NCBI GenBank assembly: GCA_002709185.1
Contig: PAQB01000031.1
Coordinates: 1-20,671, forward strand
Length of the DNA stretch: 20,671 bases
Direction: 5' to 3'
DNA from: Flavobacteriaceae bacterium
GTDB lineage: Bacteria; Bacteroidota; Bacteroidia; Flavobacteriales; Flavobacteriaceae
Shown: positions 8,777-16,306 of the stretch, piece after piece
Position numbering within the stretch: the stretch's first letter is position 1
Layout of the letters: the number at the start of each line of letters is the position of its first letter
The notes under the pieces: model-generated
Database searches by the model: none
What the model was told of the DNA's origin: nothing
What the model saw: only the letters and a program-made list of their open reading frames with translations
Position numbers and translations under genes: made by a program

Positions 8777-9624
8777 TGCTTTCTAGACTCTTTAGTTTAT
8801 GTTTTCTGCTTATTTTTAGCTGTGACCTGACTTTGAAGCCCAACAATAAGGATTTAATCGCTCGTGTCAATAGTAGTTTTTTAACTCTTGACGATATAGA
8901 TATTGCTTTATTTGAAGGCCTATCCCAACAAGACAGTTTGATACAAATTCAAAATGTTATTAATAATTGGGCTACCGAGCAACTGTTACAGGATGGCGCA
9001 AAAATCAACTTAGAGGTGAAGCAACAAAGTGAATTTGAAATTTTGGTGCAACAGTACAAAAGTGATTTATATACATCTGCCTACCTCGAAGCCTTGGTCA
9101 AACAAAATTTGGATACAACCATCACCAATTTAGAACTTGAGGAAGTTTACAATCAAAATAAGGAGTTGTTTGTTCTCAAGGAAGACCTGATCAAGCTTAG
9201 ATACATCAATCATGATAAAAGTCTCCCTAATTCTAAAGAAATTAAACGTCGTTTTAGAAGATACAACGCGGAAGACCAAGCTGTTTTAGATACAATTTCA
9301 CTACAATTCAATTCATTTTTTTTAAACGATTCAGTTTGGATAAAGTCCAGCCAAGTTGTTACTAAAATCAAGCCACTCCAAAGAGGATTTAATAAAGTTT
9401 TATTAAAAAAAATAAATTTTATACAACTCAAAGATTCATTAGGGTTATATTTGATGGAGGTTAAAGATTTGCTTGAAATTGGGAGTCAAGCACCGATGGC
9501 CTATGCTTTACCGACTTTGAAGCAAATTATTTTAAACAAGCGCAAGCTAAAGCTTGTCAATCAATTAAAAAGTGAGATTGTCGATGATGCTATTAAAAAT
9601 AAAAAATTTGAAATTTATGAATAA
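8773..9624 (+). CDS. SurA/parvulin-related envelope lipoprotein lacking an obvious rotamase domain
   Basis: A 283-residue protein overlapping the previous gene by four bases (ATGA) and the next by eight, so it is certainly co-expressed with its two parvulin neighbours. The signal peptide ends in the lipobox LIFSC with Cys17 lipidated. DLTLKPN follows and lacks the acidic surface-export pattern, so periplasmic anchoring is likely. Residues about 28-130 resemble the helical chaperone domain of SurA/PpiD (IARVNSSFLTLDDID, then ELEEVYNQNKELF). The conserved parvulin hallmarks HILV and GGxLGxF are absent. The later half (KEIKRRFRRY, then FFLNDSVWIK) is probably a degenerate isomerase fold. I infer a chaperone without isomerase activity. 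Automatic annotation may call it a PPIase or hypothetical protein. Confidence 0.72.
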   Translation: MMLSRLFSLCFLLIFSCDLTLKPNNKDLIARVNSSFLTLDDIDIALFEGLSQQDSLIQIQNVINNWATEQLLQDGAKINLEVKQQSEFEILVQQYKSDLYTSAYLEALVKQNLDTTITNLELEEVYNQNKELFVLKEDLIKLRYINHDKSLPNSKEIKRRFRRYNAEDQAVLDTISLQFNSFFLNDSVWIKSSQVVTKIKPLQRGFNKVLLKKINFIQLKDSLGLYLMEVKDLLEIGSQAPMAYALPTLKQIILNKRKLKLVNQLKSEIVDDAIKNKKFEIYE

Positions 9625-11035
9625 TTCACTATCATGTTTTATCGTATTTGGCCTTTTGATGCTTGGTACGGTCCATGCACAAGAAATTATTGAAGATCAA
9701 AAAGAGGAGGTCATTGTTGAAAAAATTAAAGATTCCACTATGTTAGTCAAGGTTGATGGTGTGGCGGCTGTGGTTGGGGATTTTGTAATTTTAGACTCCG
9801 ATATTGATAAACAATTCGCACAATTAGAAGCCAGCGGTGTATCTACAAAAGATATTTCACGTTGTCAGCTTTTTGGGAAATTATTAGAAGACAAACTCTA
9901 TGTTCATCATGCCATTCAAGATAGCATTGAAGTTAATGATATTGAAATACGATCCTATGTAGACCAACAATTAGAGGGTTTTGCAGAACAAATTGGGTCT
10001 ATGGAAAAGCTAATTGCTTATTATAACAAATCTTCGGAACAAGAACTTAGAGACGAAATGTATGAAATTAATAAAAATGGCCAGATGGCTTCAAAAATGC
10101 AACAAAAGGTTGTTGAAGAAATTGAAGTTACTCCTGAAGAGGTTCGGCAATTTTTTAATGCAATTCCTAAAGAGGAACGTCCACTTTTTGGAACAGAACT
10201 CAGAGTTGCTCAAATTGTTGTGCTTCCTGAGACCAGCAAAGAAGAAACGGATAAAGTTATCAATCGCCTGCGAGAATTTAGAACAGATGTTTTAGAGAAT
10301 GGCAGCAGTTTTACCACAAAAGCGGTGCTTTATAGTGAGGATCCTGGCTCCAAGCGTACAGGTGGTAAATACACACTCAATAAAAAGCGCCCCAGAATGA
10401 CCAAAGAATTTAGGGAAGTTGCCTTTTCATTGGAAGAAGGCGATATTTCAGAGCCCTTTAAAACAGATTTTGGATACCACATTATTTTATTAGAAAAAGT
10501 TAGAGGTCAGGAATATGATATTAGGCATATTTTACTGCGGCCTAAATTGACAAAGGATGCCATTACGGCTGCAAAAGAAAAACTTGAAAAAGTACGCCAA
10601 AGTATTGTTTCGGGCGACATTACATTCGCTCAGGCAGCTGTTGAGGCTAGTGATGAGAAAGAAACCAAATTTGACGGTGGACAGTTGCGCAATCCTGAAA
10701 CACAAGATTACAATTTTGAACTCACTAAAATGGATCCAGAGTTATATGCTCAAATTCAAAAATTGAAAGATAATGAGGTCAGTCCTGTTTATCAGGACGA
10801 AGACCGTGTAAACCCCATCAAGTTCAAAATTTTAACTGTAACCCAACGTACGGATGAACACGAAGCAGAATTCGCCAAGGATTACCTCAAAATAAAGGCT
10901 CTGGCCCTACAAGAAAAACAGCTCAATACCATATCAGATTGGCAAGAAGAGAAAATCATGGATACTTACATTAAAATTAATGGAGATTTAAGAAGCTGTG
11001 ATTTCAACAGCAACTGGTTTAAAATTAAAAACTAA
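9617..11035 (+). CDS. surA: SurA-like periplasmic peptidyl-prolyl isomerase / chaperone
   Basis: Predicted 472-residue periplasmic chaperone that escorts outer-membrane proteins. The signal peptide is MNNSLSCFIVFGLLMLGTVHA, cut before QE. The SurA N-terminal domain covers about 45-180 (VDGVAAVVGDFVILDSDID, ISRCQLFGKLLEDKL, ELRDEMYE). Two parvulin domains follow: about 195-296 (LRVAQIVV, LYSEDPGSKRTGG, FGYHIILLEKV) and 300-415 (YDIRHILLRPK, FDGGQLRNP). The last 60 residues may complete the chaperone module as in E. coli SurA. The frame is open from 9572, but the ATG at 9617 starts exactly at the signal peptide and overlaps the upstream stop by eight bases, so I use it. A MoxR gene begins two bases after the stop. 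It is closer to SurA in layout than the first parvulin of the cluster. Confidence 0.88.
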   Translation: MNNSLSCFIVFGLLMLGTVHAQEIIEDQKEEVIVEKIKDSTMLVKVDGVAAVVGDFVILDSDIDKQFAQLEASGVSTKDISRCQLFGKLLEDKLYVHHAIQDSIEVNDIEIRSYVDQQLEGFAEQIGSMEKLIAYYNKSSEQELRDEMYEINKNGQMASKMQQKVVEEIEVTPEEVRQFFNAIPKEERPLFGTELRVAQIVVLPETSKEETDKVINRLREFRTDVLENGSSFTTKAVLYSEDPGSKRTGGKYTLNKKRPRMTKEFREVAFSLEEGDISEPFKTDFGYHIILLEKVRGQEYDIRHILLRPKLTKDAITAAKEKLEKVRQSIVSGDITFAQAAVEASDEKETKFDGGQLRNPETQDYNFELTKMDPELYAQIQKLKDNEVSPVYQDEDRVNPIKFKILTVTQRTDEHEAEFAKDYLKIKALALQEKQLNTISDWQEEKIMDTYIKINGDLRSCDFNSNWFKIKN

Positions 11036-11037
11036 GA

Positions 11038-11991
11038 ATGTCCGACGTTAAATCCATCGAGAAATTTCTGGTCCAATACCAACAACTAAGGAAAGAAATT
11101 GCTAAAGTTATTGTGGGTCAAGAAGCGGTTATTGAACAAATTTTAATTTCTATTTTTTCGGGGGGCCATGTATTGTTAATTGGTGTTCCCGGTTTGGCAA
11201 AGACCCTTATGGTAAATACCATTGCAAAAGCCTTAGGGTTAGATTTTAAACGCATTCAATTTACACCCGATTTGATGCCCTCAGACATTCTTGGTAGTGA
11301 GATTCTTGATAATGACAGAAAATTTAAATTCATCAAAGGCCCCGTTTTCTCAAATATTATTTTAGCAGATGAAATTAATCGCACCCCTCCAAAAACCCAA
11401 GCAGCCCTTTTGGAAGCCATGCAGGAACGCTCGGTTACAATTGCTGGCAATCATTATAAATTAGAGCAGCCTTATTTCGTTTTGGCCACACAAAACCCCA
11501 TTGAACAAGAAGGCACTTATCCACTTCCGGAAGCCCAATTGGACCGTTTTATGTTTGCAATCAATCTTGAGTATCCTTCATTTGAAGAAGAAGTTTCGGT
11601 GGTGAAACAAACCACCTCGACCCATTCAACTTCACTAGAAGTTGTCTTTGATGCTACAGCTGTTTTAGAATTCCAAAGCCTAATTCGCAGAACTCCAGTG
11701 GCAGATAATGTGATTGAGTATGCCGTTCGAATGATTTCAAAAACAAGGCCTAACACGGCTAGTGCTACCGAAAAAATTCAAGAATTTGTGTCTTGGGGTG
11801 CAGGTCCTCGAGCCTCTCAAAATTTAATCTTGGCAGCTAAAACTCATGCAGTTCTTCACGGTAAGTTTTCAGCTGATATTGAAGACGTTCAGGCGGTTTC
11901 CAAAAGTGTCTTACGCCACAGGATTATAAAAAATTATAAAGCCGAAGCAGAAGGTGTCACTGTTGATGCCATTATTGAAAGCTTATATTAG
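11038..11991 (+). CDS. MoxR-type AAA+ ATPase
   Basis: Cytosolic AAA+ ATPase of the MoxR/RavA branch, thought to act as a chaperone in the maturation of metal-centre or VWA-domain proteins. Of 317 residues, the Walker A motif is GVPGLAKT (49-56), Walker B is IILADE (107-112), followed by INRTPPKTQAALLEAMQE. Sensor 1 is LATQNPIEQEGTYPLPEAQLDRF (149-171, here split from its flanks). The C-terminal lid includes the WGAGPRASQ motif and LRHRI. Length and all motifs are normal. In many Bacteroidota a moxR gene heads a Bat operon with DUF58 and VWA genes; here it instead closes the parvulin cluster, two bases after surA, and is followed by a convergent gene. Its client is therefore unclear. It may be a housekeeping paralogue. 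Confidence 0.93.
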   Translation: MSDVKSIEKFLVQYQQLRKEIAKVIVGQEAVIEQILISIFSGGHVLLIGVPGLAKTLMVNTIAKALGLDFKRIQFTPDLMPSDILGSEILDNDRKFKFIKGPVFSNIILADEINRTPPKTQAALLEAMQERSVTIAGNHYKLEQPYFVLATQNPIEQEGTYPLPEAQLDRFMFAINLEYPSFEEEVSVVKQTTSTHSTSLEVVFDATAVLEFQSLIRRTPVADNVIEYAVRMISKTRPNTASATEKIQEFVSWGAGPRASQNLILAAKTHAVLHGKFSADIEDVQAVSKSVLRHRIIKNYKAEAEGVTVDAIIESLY

Positions 11992-12036
11992 GCTTTAACT
12001 CCTTAAAATTTAATTTATCCTAAAAGGTGAATATTA

Positions 12037-12708
12037 CTATTGCTTTTTAAAGTTTACTGTTGCAATTGTACCTCCGTTACCAATTGAAGGATTGTTGATA
12101 ATTGTGATCGGAATCTTTGGAGTTGTAGGTGCGTTATTTGAAGTGAATTGCTGTCCGCTATCTGTTCCCGCATCGTAGGTTTGTGCATATATTGTTTTTT
12201 CCTCAATAAAAACTCCATTTTCAATTAAATTTAAATCCACAATACCGACATACCAATCGGGACTGGGGGCCAACATTGTTACCAATGAAATAGACGGGTG
12301 TTCTTCATTGACTTGCAGTTCTACAGAAATTTCACCAATTCCGCTGCTAAGGCCGCTACCAATTACACGATCGAAGCCTTCATTGGCTTCAATTTTCGAA
12401 GCTAATTCCTCATCAAGCGCAACAGTTGCGCCAAGCTCTGCCATATTTTTAATGCCCGTTGAAGCAATGGTTCCAATTTTAAAAAAATTATTTAAAGGCG
12501 TATGGCTCCACCCAATGAGTTTTGAGAAATGTGCATTAGACGGATAGTCAATTGGGTAGTCCTGTTCATTCCAGTTGAATTCAAAAGTAACTTTATAGGT
12601 CGCTTTCAAATTTAATGGGGGCTCTGGAATTTGGATATCGTTGGTAGTGTCGCATCTAAACAATAAAGTGCAGACGAAAACACAAAGCACTGTTTGTAGG
12701 TTTTTCAT
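12037..12708 (-). CDS. Spondin-N domain lipoprotein
   Basis: A 223-residue exported protein. The N-terminus MKNLQTVLCVFVCTLLFRC looks like a lipoprotein signal with Cys19, although Arg just before the Cys is atypical. From about residue 36 to the end it resembles the bacterial Spondin_N domain: TYKVTFEFNW; NAHFSKLIGWSH; an acidic variable region; LAPSPDWYVGIVDLNLIENG (128-147 approx.); and TYDAGTDSGQQFTS with a following PTTPK. In animals this domain occurs in extracellular matrix adhesion proteins; bacterial versions are secreted and of unknown role. The gene has its own promoter (12728-12757) and lies downstream of, and in the same direction as, the carotenoid operon, with which I see no functional link. 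It converges on moxR with a 45-base gap that has no clear terminator. Confidence 0.8.
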   Translation of the reverse strand: MKNLQTVLCVFVCTLLFRCDTTNDIQIPEPPLNLKATYKVTFEFNWNEQDYPIDYPSNAHFSKLIGWSHTPLNNFFKIGTIASTGIKNMAELGATVALDEELASKIEANEGFDRVIGSGLSSGIGEISVELQVNEEHPSISLVTMLAPSPDWYVGIVDLNLIENGVFIEEKTIYAQTYDAGTDSGQQFTSNNAPTTPKIPITIINNPSIGNGGTIATVNFKKQ

Positions 12709-12727
12709 TGTGGGGTTTGTTTAAATT

Positions 12728-12757
12728 CAAATTTAAAAAAAACAGTAGGATAAACAA
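12728..12757 (-). promoter_or_regulatory. Promoter of the spondin-domain gene (TTG-N19-TAAATTTG)
   Basis: On the minus strand TTG (complement of 12755-12757) is followed after exactly 19 bases by TAAATTTG (complement of 12728-12735). This is a full Bacteroidota promoter match. Transcription should start near 12722, giving a leader of about 14 bases before the ATG at 12708. Confidence 0.62.
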
Positions 12758-12768
12758 TCGAACGTTCT

Positions 12769-13458
12769 TTATTTTTTAAATATAGAACAGAAGTATTCAA
12801 AGAAGAATAGATTCATCAAAATCATAGAATAGGCGTAGATGCTGTCTTCCACTGGAATGGTTCCTATGCGTATTCCTAAATTCTCCGCATCATTGTACCA
12901 AACAACTTGATTGTCAATCCAACTGCCTGTCAGAACCCCATTAACAATAAAAAAGGGAATAAGCATGACCAAAAAAGTCAATAGAAAATGCTGAAGTAGT
13001 TGGGGGTTGTATTTGTAAACAAGCCATGTTAATGGTATTGCCAAACTAAAATTCGCCAATGTGTACCATTTGTCATAATTGACCAGAGCTAGAACAAATA
13101 AAATTAAAACAAGACTTATGCTTATGGCTTTTGTGGTAACTTTTTTAAGTTTTAAGTTTGGGAAGTAGAGCAATACTGCATAATGAGTGAATACACAAGC
13201 AAAGGGTATACATATAAAAAAGAGCCACTCTTCAAAGGGAAGACTCAAAATTTCAACGCCTAAAAAATAATCAGAATTAAAACCCCAGACACCATTGATT
13301 GTAAAAATCACATCCCAAGGAATAAAAACACCCATAGTGAGTATTAGGGACAACAATAACCAATGAAATTTTTTGTAAAGTTGTAATTTCGGATGGAAGC
13401 TGTATAAAAGCGGAATCGAAATGGAGCCAATATTAAGCCAAAGATAGAGCGCATTCAC
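12769..13458 (-). CDS. crtY: Lycopene cyclase, fused CrtYc-CrtYd type
   Basis: Membrane enzyme that converts the psi ends of lycopene to beta rings, making beta-carotene. The 229 residues form about seven hydrophobic helices and contain two copies of the small lycopene cyclase domain. The first has PWDVIF (47-52), GVWGFN and PFEEWLFF (74-81). The second has NGVLTG, GIRIGTIPVED and YAY (to 210). In actinobacteria and archaea the two halves can be separate CrtYc/CrtYd subunits; here they are one chain, as usual in Bacteroidota. The start codon is GTG at 13458, three bases after the crtZ stop, which indicates translational coupling; no in-frame ATG lies near. It is the last gene of the operon. 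No strong terminator follows before the spondin promoter. Confidence 0.88.
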   Translation of the reverse strand: MNALYLWLNIGSISIPLLYSFHPKLQLYKKFHWLLLSLILTMGVFIPWDVIFTINGVWGFNSDYFLGVEILSLPFEEWLFFICIPFACVFTHYAVLLYFPNLKLKKVTTKAISISLVLILFVLALVNYDKWYTLANFSLAIPLTWLVYKYNPQLLQHFLLTFLVMLIPFFIVNGVLTGSWIDNQVVWYNDAENLGIRIGTIPVEDSIYAYSMILMNLFFFEYFCSIFKK

Positions 13459-13461
13459 AAT

Positions 13462-13917
13462 CTACTTCCTAAAATATTTAAAAGGAACGACCAACATTCC
13501 AAAACATTCGCCATCTTTTTTACCACGGTGTTTGTGATGCATTTTATGAGCCCTACGCACCCCTTTTGCATACCAATTATTGGCTTTTCTAAACATTTTA
13601 AAACGTTGGTGTATAAAAATGTCATGCACTATAAAATAGGTCGCACCATACGCCATAATACCAAAGCCAATAGGCAGGCCAGCCCAAAAGCCTTCGTAGC
13701 TCCAAAAATAAAAGCAACTCATGCTTACTACTGCGTAAAAAATAAAAAAGGCATCATTGCGCTCAAACCAGCTGTCATGATCTTTGTGATGATGGTCTTT
13801 GTGTAAGCTCCATAAAAAGCCATGCATAATGTATTTATGGGTGAACCAAGCCATAAATTCCATGATGAAAAAGGTCGATAGAAAAACGAAAATCCAAAGT
13901 ATTGTGTTTATGATCAT
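13462..13917 (-). CDS. crtZ: Beta-carotene hydroxylase
   Basis: Di-iron membrane hydroxylase that adds 3-hydroxyl groups to the beta rings, giving zeaxanthin via beta-cryptoxanthin. At 151 residues it is compact, as bacterial CrtZ proteins are. The histidine clusters that hold the iron atoms are all present: HKYIMH (27-32), HKDHHH (39-44), HDIFIH (98-103 approx.) and HKMHHKH (124-130). Hydrophobic helices lie between them (about 3-23, 57-73, 78-97). The ATG at 13917 follows the crtB stop by three bases, and the cyclase starts three bases after its own stop, so the three genes are tightly coupled. No ketolase gene is visible, so zeaxanthin is the expected end product from this locus. Confidence 0.92.
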   Translation of the reverse strand: MIINTILWIFVFLSTFFIMEFMAWFTHKYIMHGFLWSLHKDHHHKDHDSWFERNDAFFIFYAVVSMSCFYFWSYEGFWAGLPIGFGIMAYGATYFIVHDIFIHQRFKMFRKANNWYAKGVRRAHKMHHKHRGKKDGECFGMLVVPFKYFRK

Positions 13918-13920
13918 GGG

Positions 13921-14760
13921 TTATAATAAATTAAGATGATATTTTACATAACTACGCGTCAACAATTCAATCTTTTTGTAGTTGGGTACTCGGATGCGTG
14001 TATTTTTTATTTCGAGTGCCGGCGTTTTCTTTAATTTTTTAAGCAATTGGCTGTAATAACGATAGGCCATAAAAACGCCAAATTTAGCTTCTAATGGCAA
14101 CATTTTAATACCTTTAAGACCCTCAGAAAAATCATTTTCAATATCATCAATGATTTGCTGTTTGGCTGCTTCATCTAGATTCTCTAAGTCTGTGTTTGGG
14201 AAATAGGTTCGGTTTAAACCTTCGAAATCTGCTTTGAGGTCTCTGAGGAAGTTGACTTTTTGAAACGCGGATCCAAGGGCCATCGCAAAATCTTTTAACC
14301 CATTGTATTTTTCTTGATTTCCATTGACAAAAACTTTAAGACACATAAGACCAACAACATCTGCAGAACCGTAAATATAGTTCTTATACTCTTCCTCTGT
14401 CTTGTAAATTGATTTGTGTAAATCCATACGCATGGAATTCATAAAGGCATCAACAAGTTCACGATCAATATTACATTTGTGATAGGTATATTGAAATGCA
14501 TTTAGGATTGGATTTAGACTAATTTTATTTTGAAGTGCTATTTCTAAATCGGATTCAAATTTATCAAATAATTCTTTTTTAGGATAATCGTGAAAAGAGT
14601 CTACAATTTCATCCGCCAATCTCACAAAACCATAAATATTATAAATATCTTGACGAATGGAACTGGAAAGCATTTTGGTTGCCATTGAAAAAGATGTGCT
14701 GTAAGTTTTGGTAACAATTTTACTGCAGTCTTTGGATACAAGGTCAAAAATAGATTTCAT
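13921..14760 (-). CDS. crtB: Phytoene synthase
   Basis: Condenses two geranylgeranyl diphosphates head to head into 15-cis-phytoene, the first committed carotenoid step. The 279-residue protein shows both Mg-diphosphate binding aspartate motifs: DEIVD at residues 50-54 (in FVRLADEIVDSF) and D-LKA-D at 174-178 within FLRDLKADFEGLNRTYFP. The substrate-pocket motif GSADVVGLM lies near 131-139, and ALGSAFQKVNFLRD precedes the second aspartate motif. Length is normal. It starts 32 bases after crtI and is followed by crtZ after three bases. The gene for the GGPP synthase that would feed it is not in this window. Confidence 0.95.
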   Translation of the reverse strand: MKSIFDLVSKDCSKIVTKTYSTSFSMATKMLSSSIRQDIYNIYGFVRLADEIVDSFHDYPKKELFDKFESDLEIALQNKISLNPILNAFQYTYHKCNIDRELVDAFMNSMRMDLHKSIYKTEEEYKNYIYGSADVVGLMCLKVFVNGNQEKYNGLKDFAMALGSAFQKVNFLRDLKADFEGLNRTYFPNTDLENLDEAAKQQIIDDIENDFSEGLKGIKMLPLEAKFGVFMAYRYYSQLLKKLKKTPALEIKNTRIRVPNYKKIELLTRSYVKYHLNLL

Positions 14761-14792
14761 AATCTTAGATTTTTAAGGCCATAAACAATCTT

Positions 14793-16253
14793 TTAAAGAA
14801 CTTTCTGAATGAGTTCTGAAGCAAGCTTTCCAGAGATAAGGGAGGGCGGGACACCAGGTCCCGGGACGGTTAATTGCCCCGTAAAATACAAATTTTTTAC
14901 TTTACTGCTTTTTAATTTAGGCCTTAAAAAAGCAGTTTGAAATAATGTCATTGCCATGCCGTAAGCATTTCCTTTGTACGAATTGTATTCTGACTTAAAA
15001 TCTTCAACACAAAAAGACTCTTTAAATATAATATTATTTTGAATTGATTGTTCTGTTTTTCCTTCAAATCTTTTAATAACATTTTCAAAGTAATCATTTC
15101 TTAGCGCAGCAGTGTCCTCTAGTCCTGGAGCAATGGGGATTAAAATAAACATGGCATCACAACCATCTGGCGCCATAGATGGGTCTGTTTTTGAGGGAAT
15201 ATTCACATAAAATAGTGGACGACTTGGCCATTTGGGATTGTCATAGATTTCTTCAGCATGTGTTTCAAAATCAGCATCAAAAAAAAGGTTGTGGTGCTCA
15301 ATGTTTTTTATTTTTTTATTAAGTCCAATATAAAAAAGTAACGAGGATGGTGCAAAGACTTTTTTGTCCCAATATGCTTCTGAGTGTTGGCGGTATTTAG
15401 GGTCTAAAAGGGTTTCGGAATGGTGGTAATCTGCACCGCTGAGAACGATATCCGATCGTATTATCCCCCCTTTTGTTTCCACTCCAACTACAGCATCATT
15501 TTCAACTACAATTTTATCAACGGCATGGTTGGTGTGTATTTCAACCCCGAGCTCTCTTGCCAATGCTTCCATCCCTTTAATGATCTCATACATACCACCT
15601 CTGGGGTGCCATGTTCCCAATCCGAAATCTGCAAAATTCATAAAACTAAAAAATGAAGGCGTTTTACTGGGTTTAGCCCCTAAAAATAAAGACGGAAACT
15701 CAAGCGTCGATATCAGTTTCGGGTTTTTGAAATTTCTCCTAACCTCTTGACTAATCGTCTTAAAAAACTGATCAACCCTTAGTATGGTATCTTTGGTCAC
15801 AAGTTCTTTAGGAGAAATTCCAGGTGAATTGTAAAGTATTTTTTCAACGGCAATTCCATAGTTGTCTTGGGCTTTTCCAATAAACTTTTGAAGTTTAGCT
15901 CCACTTCCTTTTTCAATGCGTTCAAATTCTGTACATATTTTCTCCATGCAGTCTCCGATAGTCATCACTTCATCTTTAAAAAATATACGATAAGCTGGGT
16001 CCAGCTTATCAATTTTGTAGTAATCTGAAGTCTTTTTTCCAAAGTCTGAAAAGAAGCGATCAAAAACATCGGGCATCCAATACCATGACGGCCCAATATC
16101 AAAAGTAAAACCTTCTTTTTTTAATTGACCTGCACGGCCTCCCACGGAACTGTTTTTTTCAAAAATAGAGACGTTATGACCCAATTTCGCTAGATAGCAA
16201 GCCGCTGAGAGTGATGAAAACCCAGATCCGATGATTTGTATAGACTTTTCCAA
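14793..16253 (-). CDS. crtI: Phytoene desaturase (lycopene-forming type)
   Basis: FAD-dependent desaturase that introduces four double bonds into phytoene to give lycopene at the membrane. The 486 residues begin with the Rossmann nucleotide-binding motif IIGSGFSSLSAACYLA (7-22), the ribose-binding acid in FEKN (31-34) and GGRAG (38-42). FDIGPSWYWMPDVFDRFF (51-68) is the typical CrtI segment. The C-terminal FAD motif is LYFTGQLTVPGPGVPPS followed by ISGKLASEL. The frame has no ATG near its N-terminus: the first usable codon is TTG at 16253, six codons before the Rossmann fold, with an in-frame TAA just upstream. A rare TTG start is therefore likely. It follows the regulator gene after 53 bases with no clear promoter between, suggesting one transcript. 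Confidence 0.94.
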   Translation of the reverse strand: MEKSIQIIGSGFSSLSAACYLAKLGHNVSIFEKNSSVGGRAGQLKKEGFTFDIGPSWYWMPDVFDRFFSDFGKKTSDYYKIDKLDPAYRIFFKDEVMTIGDCMEKICTEFERIEKGSGAKLQKFIGKAQDNYGIAVEKILYNSPGISPKELVTKDTILRVDQFFKTISQEVRRNFKNPKLISTLEFPSLFLGAKPSKTPSFFSFMNFADFGLGTWHPRGGMYEIIKGMEALARELGVEIHTNHAVDKIVVENDAVVGVETKGGIIRSDIVLSGADYHHSETLLDPKYRQHSEAYWDKKVFAPSSLLFYIGLNKKIKNIEHHNLFFDADFETHAEEIYDNPKWPSRPLFYVNIPSKTDPSMAPDGCDAMFILIPIAPGLEDTAALRNDYFENVIKRFEGKTEQSIQNNIIFKESFCVEDFKSEYNSYKGNAYGMAMTLFQTAFLRPKLKSSKVKNLYFTGQLTVPGPGVPPSLISGKLASELIQKVL

Positions 16254-16306
16254 TATGGTACTAAATTAATGAAAAGACCGGTCTGGAAAGCCATCGCTGC
16301 TGTTTT

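Noticed and set aside
9572..9616. N-terminal extension of the surA-like gene
   Set aside because: It lies within the previous gene and would place 15 charged residues before a normal signal peptide.
11992..12036. Possible terminator between convergent moxR and spondin gene
   Set aside because: Only four-base pairings (CCTT/AAGG) are visible; no stable hairpin with a T tract.
16275..16284. Perfect 10-bp palindrome AGACCGGTCT between the regulator gene and crtI
   Set aside because: Short, single copy, and with no promoter-like box nearby. Palindromes of this size occur by chance, so it is not listed as an operator.
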